Source: Mesorhabditis belari
Taxonomy: Eukaryota > Nematoda > Chromadorea > Rhabditida > Rhabditidae
Assembly: GCA_958450365.1 (NCBI GenBank)
Contig: CAUEEP010000875.1
Span: forward strand, 372,001-436,000
Length of the DNA stretch: 64,000 bases
Direction: 5' to 3'
Below the pieces are notes generated by a model that made no database searches, was not told the DNA's origin, and saw nothing but the letters and a program-made list of their open reading frames with translations. This document shows positions 33,141-43,500 of the stretch, one piece after another. The position numbers and the translations under genes were made by a program. How positions within the stretch are numbered: the stretch's first letter is position 1; the number at the start of each line of letters is the position of its first letter.

Positions 33141-34179
33141 ATCTTTTTAAACTTAAACTCAACAAAAGAATAGTCATAAATCTAATTCCTTTTAATAAGT
33201 GATAAATCATAATCAAGCCTTTACGCTTTTTAGATTGAGTGAAATTGTTTTGACTCGCCATTTCTCAAGTTTTTCGGCAGTCGAATTGACTTCTGATAAG
33301 AAAAAATGGGAGGGGGGAGAGTCAAATCTCGAGATCAAGAAAGAAAACTCATTGTGGTAGCCAAATTCCTCAATTTACAGCTTATAATGTATACAAATTA
33401 CTGCAATTTAATGTTTTAAAGCTTTAAAGGCTTGACTATGATTTATCACTTATTAAAAGCAATTAGATTTAAAGTTTTAAAGCTTTAAATTGTAGCTATT
33501 GCTTTTCATTACCGTACAGGTTTTAATTTGGATAAAAATCATTCAAAAAAAACTATTTGCTAACTATTAATCATTCAAAATCATTCAAAATCATTCAAAA
33601 AACTATTTGCTAATGTAGTGATGTGAGATTTGAATATCATTTTGAATTGGAAAGGTTTTTAAGGCAAAATTTGAAAACGAAACGAATAGATTTGTTAAAA
33701 TCGATCTTTTACATCAAATAGAGACGCTAAAGAACAAAAATTGCCAAAAAAACAAAATTTACTGTTATTTAAAGTTTTAAACCCTTTGAATAGCAATAAT
33801 TTAAATATATTATGCAAATTTCGATACAATTATAGCTTTAGAACGCCAGAAGAAGGGGTTTATCGGTGAGAATTATGTGTGCAAAAGTTTTGGATGAAAA
33901 AAAATCGAATAGGCGAACGATGAATAAACAACAAAGTCCAAATAAGGGCGATACAGAGAAATGGAGAAACGAAGCCATACAAATGACGCTCGGACAATAA
34001 ACTCGCACAGTATCTCGCCCCAAACGCGAAACAAAGAGCTTTTTTCGGCTATCGACAATGCACAGAATGGCCGAAAATCAAATTTAAGCCAAAAAAAAAT
34101 ATTCTAAATTTGCTTTAGCTTTATTATAACTTTAAATTGAAATTTAAACTTGATTATAATTCTTTTTGTATGGCTGTGT

Positions 34180-34600
34180 ATGACTAGCTGTTTTGGGCGA
34201 GTCGGGCTGAAGCTTCCATGGCCAAGTCGGCAGCGCACTTGTCTACAACTCACACGACCCGGGTTCGACTCCCCCTAGTGCCATTAAGTTTTTGACTTTT
34301 TCAATTTTTCAATATACACCGTCGCCGTGTATGGCTAGCTGTTTTTGGCGACTCGGCTAGATGCTTCCATGGCCAAGTCGGCAGTGCGCTAGGCTACAAG
34401 CCAGACGATCCGGGTTCGACTCCCACTAGTGTCATTAAGTTTTGACTTTTTCAATTTTTGAATGAACACTGTCGCCATGTATGGCTAGCTGTTTTGGGCG
34501 AATCGGCCAGATGCTTCCATGGCCAAGTCGGCAGTGCGCTAGGCCACAAGCCAGACGATCCGGGTTCGACCCCCGTAGTACCCCTACGCCCTCAATTTTC
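34180..34600 (+). repeat. Three tandem tRNA-like units (SINE-like)
   Basis: A unit of about 155 bp is repeated at about 34165, 34325 and 34480. Each carries box A (CCATGGCCAAGTCGGCAG) and box B (CGGGTTCGACTCC), followed by a T-rich tail CTTTTTCAATTTTT. Acceptor stems do not pair, so these are not functional tRNAs. The structure fits a tRNA-derived SINE or an amplified tRNA pseudogene with an intact internal promoter. Confidence 0.75.
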
Positions 34601-34754
34601 TAATCTTTTTTGATTTTAAATCAAAACTATATTAAACCAGCTGCAACCAAGGAGAAATTGTCCATTGTAGTATCGAAAAATTCCCACTTATAACACTAGT
34701 TCGTTTATTTTAAATTGAAGGCTTATGAAAGAATCCTGGTCTTTCAACGGATCG

Positions 34755-35040
34755 TCACACTTTAAAGGCCTATAACTTTGTCTAGAAATCATATTTTGGC
34801 TAACTTTTTCTATCATTAAAAAGAGGAGATTTCAGCCTTTCAAATGATACCAAAAAAGCTTGAATGGATTTTTCATTCCCATACAAACAGCCCTCGAATC
34901 CTCGTCACTTTGAAAGCCGATAACTTTGTCTAGGGATCATATTTTTGCTAACTTTTTCTATCATTGTAAAGAGGACATTTCAGGCTTTCAAATGATACCA
35001 AATAGAGCTTGAATGGATTTTTCATTCAAAGAATTCAGTG
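34755..35040. repeat. Direct repeat of about 150 bp, two copies
   Basis: Both copies contain GCTAACTTTTTCTATCATT and CTTTCAAATGATACCAAA and end in TTGAATGGATTTTTCATTC. The second runs into a partial TACTTTGTGC-family core (AAGAATTCAGTGC). Confidence 0.8.
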
Positions 35041-35398
35041 CATTAGAAAGGTGCGCTTGTGCGCACATTGCTGATTGCTGATTTTCTTTTGCTTTCACTT
35101 TATTTCATGTTCTAAAAAGGTTTTTTGATTAAGCAATCTATAAATTTATCTTTTTCATCATTTCCTACTTCATTCTTTCAATTTCTCAAGCTTTACTTTT
35201 GAATTTGAACCGTTTTTGAATAGTTCAAGCCAAAAAAAATTGAAATCTAATCAAAAATCTCTTTTTTATTATCAAAACAACTTTTTCAGCTTATAACTTT
35301 TCAGAGAAAGAGAGAGAGAAGATTTGGAATTGATGGTGCTTGAATAGAAAGGACAAAGCGCAGGACTAGGATTATGGTTTGTTCAAAAGTTCAAAAAT

Positions 35399-35640
35399 AT
35401 TGGGTTGGTGAATTGAAAACTGCGGGCGATTGTCAGTTTGAGGACTTTCTTCAAAAGAAACCCATTTTGGTGTCAATGGAAAAGTTGTAGAGAATCAAAA
35501 ATCAAGCTTATATCCAAATTTTCAGAACGATTCCAAAACTCGTTTTCAAGAAATGCCAAATTTACGAATTTTCACAAATGAAATGGCGGAAAAGGAGGGG
35601 GAGGGGGGGGGGGGGGTTACGGTATCTGTCTGTCTTTCTG
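35399..35640. mobile_element. Mariner terminus fragment
   Basis: TTGGGTTGGTGAATTGAAAA followed by sequence shared with 705-900 (CCCATTTTGGTGTCAATGGA). It ends near a poly-G run at about 35605-35616. The rest of the element is missing. Confidence 0.7.
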
Positions 35641-35729
35641 TCTGCCTTACTGTAAGGGCATTTTTTCAGCCGTATTTTGACCAATATTTCATTTTGCACC
35701 CTGATTAACCCCCTCGTTCTCCACCCCAT

Positions 35730-35995
35730 TTTAAGATATTTTTATGTGTAATATATCAAAAGATAGCCCTTAATTTCTTCTATCTTTTGGTCTACTACAC
35801 ATAAAAATCTCTCTCAAAATTGAGCTGAGAACGAGGTGTCTAAAGTTGACCCTCATCCTCGACCCCTCGACCAACTTTAAACCCCTCGTTCTCAACCCCA
35901 TTTTGAGATATTTTTATGTGTAATATACCAAAAGATAGAAGAAATTAAGGGCTATCCTTTGGTATATTTTTGAGTCTCACACTTGTCTCACAAAC
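35730..35995. repeat. Hairpin unit H1
   Basis: Inverted arms around TTTTTATGTGTAATATACCA and TGGTATATTACACATAAAAA enclose CTCATCCTCGACCCCTCGAC. A second copy lies at 37101-37379, between exon copies 2 and 3. Confidence 0.75.
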
Positions 35996-36135
35996 AAACC
36001 AAAGTCCTACGAAGAAAGAGGAAGCAGTTTTCAATTGACCAACTTCAATTCAATTCAATTCAATTCACCAATAGCTCTAAAACCAAAAAGCGATATCTCA
36101 ATTATCGTAAATTCCCAAAAAACAAATGATTCCAG

Positions 36136-36236
36136 GCGGCTCTTGGCTTTCACATCGTTGTCACCTTGATCGTGGTCTGCATTCTCTCAAAATGTTCCAC
36201 TCGTTTTTCCCTCGTCAAAGCCTACATCGTGCGTGG
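36136..36236 (+). pseudogene. Extra copy 1 of TMEM161 first exon
   Basis: 101 bp with AG before and GTGAGTG after, encoding ALGFHIVVTLIVVCILSK then CSTRFSLVKAYIVRG. It is open and splice-competent. It differs from the downstream copy (37513-37613) by two third-position changes, both synonymous. It is identical to the inverted copy at 36861-36961. It could serve as an alternative first exon or be a non-functional duplicate. Confidence 0.75.
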
Positions 36237-36413
36237 GTGAGTGAAGGAGAAATCTTGGTTAATACAATATTGTGAATACAATACAAAGACAAAACGACAA
36301 ATCCCTTTTCTACGTTTTCATATTTCAATTTTCAATCTTCAAAAAAGGTTAAAGATCAGAAATTAAGCCGATAATTAAGCCTAAAAGCCTATAATTAAAG
36401 CCGATAATTAACC

Positions 36414-36683
36414 TACCGTAAATACTGTAATAGTACCCCACCCCCATAATGACGGTGCGGAGCGTTGCGTAGTCTAGCTTTGAACGTGTTTTTCTCGACA
36501 CTGGTTTAAGCTACAATGCGGGTTTAGGTATCAAAAAAATAGCCCTGAATTTCAGCTATTTTTTGATACCTAAACCCGCATTGTAGCTTAAACCAGTGTC
36601 GAGAAAAACACGTTCAAAGCTAGACTACGCAACGCTCCGCACCGTCATTATGGGGGTGGGGTACTATTACAGTATTTACGGTA
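36414..36683. mobile_element. Palindromic MITE at the inversion junction
   Basis: A 270-bp, almost perfect hairpin with ends TACCGTAAATACTGTAATAG and centre near 36548. It lies exactly between exon copies 1 and 2. The flanking sequences (36280-36413 and 36684-36815) are themselves reverse complements, so it forms the axis of a larger inverted duplication. Confidence 0.9.
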
Positions 36684-36860
36684 GGTTAATTATCGGCTTT
36701 AATTATAGGCTTTTAGGCTTAATTATCGGCTTAATTTCTGATCTTTAACCTTTTTTGAAGATTGAAAATTGAAATATGAAAACGTAGAAAAGGGATTTGT
36801 CGTTTTGTCTTTGTATTGTATTCACAATATTGTATTAACCAAGATTTCTCCTTCACTCAC

Positions 36861-36961
36861 CCACGCACGATGTAGGCTTTGACGAGGGAAAAACGAGTGG
36901 AACATTTTGAGAGAATGCAGACCACGATCAAGGTGACAACGATGTGAAAGCCAAGAGCCGC
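36861..36961 (-). pseudogene. Extra copy 2 of TMEM161 first exon, inverted
   Basis: The exact reverse complement of 36136-36236, including flanking splice sites. In this orientation it cannot join the downstream TMEM161 exons. Antisense pairing with the other copies is possible. Confidence 0.8.
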
Positions 36962-37100
36962 CTGGAATCATTTGTTTTTTGGGAATTTACGATAATTGAG
37001 ATATCGCTTTTTGGTTTTAGAGCTATTGGTGAATTGAATTGAATTGAATTGAAGTTGGTCAATTGAAAACTGCTTCCTCTTTCTTCGTAGGACTTTGGTT

Positions 37101-37379
37101 TGTTTGTGAGACAAGTGTGAGACTCAAAAATATACCAAAGGATAGCCCTTAATTTCTTCTATCTTTTGGTATATTACACATAAAAATATCTTAAAATGGG
37201 GCTGAGAACGAGGCGTCGAAAGTTGACCCTCATCCTCGACCCCTCGACCAACTTTAAACCCCTCGTTCTCAACCCCATTTTGAGATATTTTTATGTGTAA
37301 TATACCAAAAGATAGAAGAAATTAAGGGCTATCCTTTGGTATATTTTTGAGTCTCACACTTGTCTCACAAACAAACCAA
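37101..37379. repeat. Hairpin unit H1, second copy
   Basis: Same plan as 35730-35995. It marks the second orientation switch (minus to plus) of the exon triplication. Confidence 0.75.
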
Positions 37380-37512
37380 AGTCCTACGAAGAAAGAGGAA
37401 GCAGTTTCAAGCAGTTTCAACTTCAATTCAATTCAATTCAATTCACCAATAGCTCTAAAACCCAAAAGCAATATCTCAATTATCGTAAATTCCCAAAAAC
37501 AAACGATTCCAG

Positions 37513-40500
37513 GCGGCTCTTGGCTTTCACATCGTTGTCACGTTGATCGTGGTGTGCATTCTCTCAAAATGTTCCACTCGTTTTTCCCTCGTCAAAGCCT
37601 ACATCGTGCGTGGGTGAGTGAAGGGAAATCTTGATTTGTTTGTGGTCTCGATACAGCCAATGATGACCATCCAACATGGCCAAAACACTCAAACCATTCA
37701 AAGTAAAAAAAAAAAGCAAAAATGAGGGTCAAACCCCCGGACCTCGAACGCTGAGGAGAAAATCCCACCTCAAATCCCCGCAATACCTTTTTTTTGCTTA
37801 CTCATTTTCGTGTTTTCAATCAATAATAGATAAAGGTAGTGCTTGAAATTTGTGAATTTTTAAAATTTAAATTCTTTTGTAAATTTGTGAATACAATACA
37901 AAGACAAAACGATAAATCCCTTTTTTACGTTTTCATATTTCAATTTTCAATCTTCAAAACAAGGTTAAAGATTAGAAATTAAGCCTATAATTAAGCCTAA
38001 AAGCCTATAACTAAAGCCGATAATTAACCCACCGTAAATACTGTAATTGAACCCCACCCCACCCCACCCCCTCGTACAGTCGCGTAGTCACAAAAGTTTT
38101 TTAGTATTTCATTGTTTTTCAAAGCACCCGTACTTTCCGCCCGTACTTTCAAAAAATGCGTCTTTGGTATCAAAAAATAGCCCTGAATCTCAGCTATTTT
38201 TTGATACCTAAACGAGCGTTGTAGCATAAACCAGTGTCGAGAAAACCTTGTAAAACCAGGCAAGCTTCGAAGTCTCTTTGCGGTGGGGAGCGTTGCGTAG
38301 CCTAGCTTTGGACGAGTTTTTCTCGACACTGGCTTATGCTACAATGCTCGTTTAGGTATCAAAAAATAGCCCTGAATCTCAGCTATTTTTTGATATCTAA
38401 ACGAGCGTTGTAGCATAAACCAGTGTCGAGAAAAACGCGTTTAAAGCTAGACTACGCAATACTCCGGCCGTCATTATGGGGGGTGTACTATTACAGTTTT
38501 TATGCTATTTCAAATGTTATTATAGATTAAAAAGATCAATTTACATATAAATTGTAAAATCAGAAAAGCTTCGAAGTCTCTTTGCGCTTTGCCTTGCAAT
38601 TTTTTTGCGCCAATCATTTACGCAACTAGGTCTTTTGCGCAACTCGCCATAACTTTCTTCTAAGTCGGTCAATCTTTATGATTTTTATGTCATTTTATAG
38701 CCCTCAATCTCAGCTATTTTTTGATATCTAAACGAGCATTGTAGCATAAACCAGTGTCGAGAAAAACTCGTTCAAAGCTAGACTACGCAACGCTCCGCAC
38801 CGTCATTAGGTCTTTTGCGCAACTTCGCATAACTTTCTTCTAAGTCGGCCAATCTTTATGATTTTTATGTCATTTTATAGAGCTCAATAAGTGTAACAAA
38901 ATGACGCAAAAATCATAAAGATTGATCGACTTAAAAGAAAGTTATGGCGAATTGCGCAAATGGAAAGCCCAGTTTCGGACTGTTCTAGGCATTTCCTGTA
39001 TTGATTTCTGTTAATTAGACAACTTTTTAGATTATATCGTTTCGTTGCACCGAGTAACGATGAGTTGCGAGCGCTGATGCCCGGCAAAAAGGAAACAAAA
39101 CCAAGGCAACGTCGGAAACAGAGGTGGGAGCTGGAAAAGAAAGTCGAGTTGTAAAATTTGTAAACACAATGAATCTGGTGCACTTGTTTCTTTGCCAAGG
39201 CACAAAATCGCTCGAAGAAAAGGGGGAAATTTCGTGTACTAGATGAGGAGCAATTTTCGAGCCCAAAGTACTAGCCTAGACTCTCATATCTTTCCTATAT
39301 TGATATAGAAGATGATAAGAGCCATCTCACGACGGTACAGCAGCTCAACGTTGGTTTAGAATGCCTTCTACCCAGCCAAACGTTTGTGTGTTTCCATAAA
39401 AAAAATTTTGAAAGCGGGAGGAGTCGAACCGATCCCTTCAATCTGGCTGCTGTCTAAGAGACTGGCGCGCTAACCACTCGGCCAAGCCCTCCTGATGGTG
39501 GCCTTCTACCCAACGTTTGTGTGTTTCCATAAAAAAAATTTTCAAAATGTGATTTCTAAAAAATCTCGAAACCCGGCCAAGAGTCCAACCCGAGCCCATC
39601 AATCTGGATCCTGCATTAGAGACCAGCGCGCTAACCACTCGGCCATGCCGTCCTGTTGGTCGCCTTTGAGGCGAGCGAGGTAATAACTGCTTGCACCGCA
39701 AAAAGGGTAGGGGTAAGGCCTCGATTTTAACTTCGAATTTTAGAAAAAACGGCTGAGCCAAATAAAAAGTGACAAAAGAAAAAAGTGTTGGATTTCTGGA
39801 GTTTCTGGAGTTGAGGTGTCAGATCCACCGAATCTTGGTGTAGTTTCTGGAGTTGAGGATCCACCAAATTTTGAAAGCGGGAAAGAACTCTGGCAGGGTT
39901 CTTTCCCGGTTTTTATGGAAATGCACAAACGTTGGACTGGGTACTTCTACCTGGTGATAGGTGATAAACCAACGTTGAGCCTGATAAGCTTAAGAAGCCT
40001 GATAAGCCTGAGAAGCCTGATAAGCCTGAGAAGCCTGAGAAGCCTGAGAAGCCTGATAAGCCTGATAAGCCTGGTAAGCCTGAGAAGCCTGAGAAGTACC
40101 GCCGTGAGGTGGCTCTGGCTTAATGGCTTAACACCTTCTTTATCAATATTATCAATAACGAAGATTTTATTTTATCTATTTATTGGGTTGGGGAGAATGA
40201 CTCGGCGCCGAAAATCAAAGAAATTTCTAAAACTTATAGCAGACTTTGTCAAATGATATGCGTTTGATATCCGTAGAAGGGTAACTAATTCTCTACAAAA
40301 TAATATTTAAAAGAGAACTCAAACAGCGCCTCAACTCAACAAAGGATCATTTTTTCACAAAATCGATAAACTGTCATCTAGAGTAAACGGTTGGAGGGAT
40401 CTTCCTGAAAATTTGGTAACTTATGTAATTGAGTGTGCTCTATCTTTTTTATATAAACACCAAAGGAGGTTTATGTGGAAGAAACTGTTCAAGCAATGAG

Positions 40501-43500
40501 TCGGACTTTTTGTCATTTTGATTAGCTGTGTTTGGGAATCCATAAAATCCCAAACAAGAAAAGCTTTGTGGAATCTCTCAAAAGCCATTTTGTAAAGAAA
40601 TAGTGGACCATTTTGATGAAACAAAACGTGTATTTAAAGAAGGTTTTATGGGTGCAAAAAGTTTCTTTAAATTTCGGCGCCGACTCATTCTCCCCAACCC
40701 AATAGATCTTATATTGAAACTTTTGATCGATAAAATCGATAAAATCGAAATTCTATTTGAATTTGAAATTCGAAATTCTATTTCTAGAGAAGAAGAGGAG
40801 ACCGAGGGCTTCAATATTCCGAAAAATTTGCCTCTTCAGTTGAAGATGGCGCCAGTGGAAGAGGTTGAGCTGCAGAATTTCGCTTTCTATTCAAGCGTCT
40901 TCTGGCTTTCACTCTACACACCGCTTGCTTGTTTTGTTTATATGATTAGCGAGGTTTGTGAGAAAAAAAACTGATGCCTGTAACAGGAAAATTAAATGAA
41001 CACAGGAAAAGAGCAGGTATAGGCTTAGGAAAATTTCTGGGTACCCAGAAATCGTCCATTCTTTTTTCCAGACTTTTATCCTTGTTTTTTGTCAATCAAA
41101 ATGATTCATTTCTTTTTTTAGACAAAAATATATATAATTTACTGTATGTACCGTTCTCTCTAATAGTAGTGGACTCTGCTGAGCCGAGTTGATGACTATT
41201 TGATGGCTTTCAAGCTTGCAAAAGCTTGCAAAAGCTTGCAGAAGCTTGCAGAAGCTTGCAGACGCCATCTCCAACACCCCGACAACCCAACTCAACTACT
41301 CCAACGTATTAGAGGGGAGTCCCTGTGAAATGACCGACCTGTACTGCAGTTGCATAGACCCGGAAGATATGTATCTTTATTTATAGTACCTTTAGGTAAT
41401 ACAATAAGGTGAATAGATTACAAATGAGTGTAAGGGGAAGGGGGGACTCCAAATGAGAGTCTCACTTGTCCTCCTTGACAATCCCATTGCCTAGGAGGAC
41501 AAGTGCCTAGGACAAGGACCGTCCCTTCTCGGCAATAAAAGGGATAAGCACAGGGGAGAACACATTTGCATAAGAATAGACAAATCATTCAATAATAACA
41601 ATAATAACAATATAACAATAGTAACTAAAATATCAGTTTGGCTGACAGCTTTCAATTGAACTTTTTTTTTACTTTTTTTTTGACTAACAATTTTTCAACT
41701 TACAAAAAAAAAATTTCTATTAATTTTATGGTGATGAAAACTTGAAGATATACAGAAAATGATGTGAATTTTTGTTTAGAGTAAGAAATGAATGACATTG
41801 ATTGACAAAAACAACAGAAAGATGAGGCTAGAACCGGGAGGACTTTTTCTTGCTAGAAACTTGGCAAATTTTTTTTGGACAATTTTTATCGTTTAATTTT
41901 GTAGATCTGGAAATTCGTTTACCCGGAGAGTCAGGACACAAATGTTTCCGTTTTTTGGCTAATCATTGGAGCCGCCTTCACTTTACAGGTACAGTACTGG
42001 ACAATGAAATATGATATCTGAAAGATCATCATTCAAAAACGATCGTCACTTTCGCGCGTCTGTAACTCCATTGTCTTTGAGTTTAAACTATTAGTGTTAT
42101 ACATTTTCTGAAAGCTCTTTTCAAGGGCTACACAATGGTAATATTAATATTTAGAAATACGGTAAAGACAAAGAAAAAATCGTCGATTCAATCCTCGCTG
42201 AATTCTCTCGATTTGGCTTTCGGTGCAATTGAGCTCAATTTTTCTATAGTAGCTAGTTTAAAAGCTAGCTAGCTAGCTAGCTTTAGAGCTTAAAAAGTAG
42301 ACAGTAATAAGTTAAAAAGTAATTTGGAGAAGGCAGTTGGACAAGGCTGAGAACCAAAAAAATCCGAGTCCGGATCCGAACTCGCCATCTCTCGCTTATC
42401 AAGCGAAAACTCTACCAATTCCTAGCTATCTTTTGGACATAGATAGCTAGAAAGGGCAGAGTCTTATGCCTTATTCCCTTTCCAATCCATTTTTTCATTT
42501 CTTTCAATCGGAAATTAGCAATTGCAATTGCAATTGTTGGCTTAAAATGTTGATAACTTTTGACAGAATGCTCCGTATCAAAAACGGAAACCAGATTCGG
42601 AATCAGCGTGAAATTCTGGATCGAATGGTTTGGATCTTGATCTTGATCTTGATTTAAAAGCTCACCTTTTAAGCCTTTATACGAACAAGAAAAGTTTATG
42701 CACTTTTCTTGTTAATCGAAAAGGAAAAAAACGATTAGATTAGCTATTAGCGAGTGCGAAAAATGCGAAAAATGCGAAAAACGATTGAAAAAGCTAAGAT
42801 TAGCTAAGATAACAATATTCTAGATTCTTGCTCAACTGACTGCTTTCTATTGGACAGCTGATGATGAACGGGGTCTTCTCCTTTCATTCGGCGCTTTATA
42901 CTTTCTCGGATCGGTGATGGTCGCCTTGTGGGCTGATCGCATTCTTGACATAAATCTGCTGAAAGGTTATTAGAGTTATTGTCTATTGATCTAGAGTTTT
43001 TAAAGGCTATAATCTCTAGTCTCTAGTCTCTAGTCTATAGTCTATAGTCTATAGTCTATAGTCTATAGTCTCTAGTCTATAGTCTATAGTCTATAGTCTC
43101 TAGTCTATAGTCTCTAGTCTATAGTCTCTAGTCTAAAGTCTATAGCCTCTAGTCTAAGGTCTATAGTCTACAGTCTCTAGCCTCTAGTCTATAGTCTATA
43201 GCCTCTAGTCTAGTCTCTAGTCTATAGCCTCTAGTCTATAGCCTCTAGTCCATAGCCTCTAGTCCATCATCTATAGTCCATCGTCTTTAAAACTAAACTC
43301 ATTCTATTCAAAATCGTTTAGCCTACGATCATTTCACCGCACAAGCACAGGCGGCTATTTCTCAAGAGAATTCGGGGTCGCCGATTGAAGTGATCAACAA
43401 GAATCCGCTTCTGTTGTATTTGTCATTAGCTGTAGGTTTTTCATTGTAGACGTGTAGACATGTAGGTCGATAATTTCGGGAATTCTATCGTAATCTTTCT

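Noticed and set aside
35605..35616. G-quadruplex from the poly-G run
   Set aside because: A single G run without three further G tracts nearby; more likely slippage or an assembly issue.
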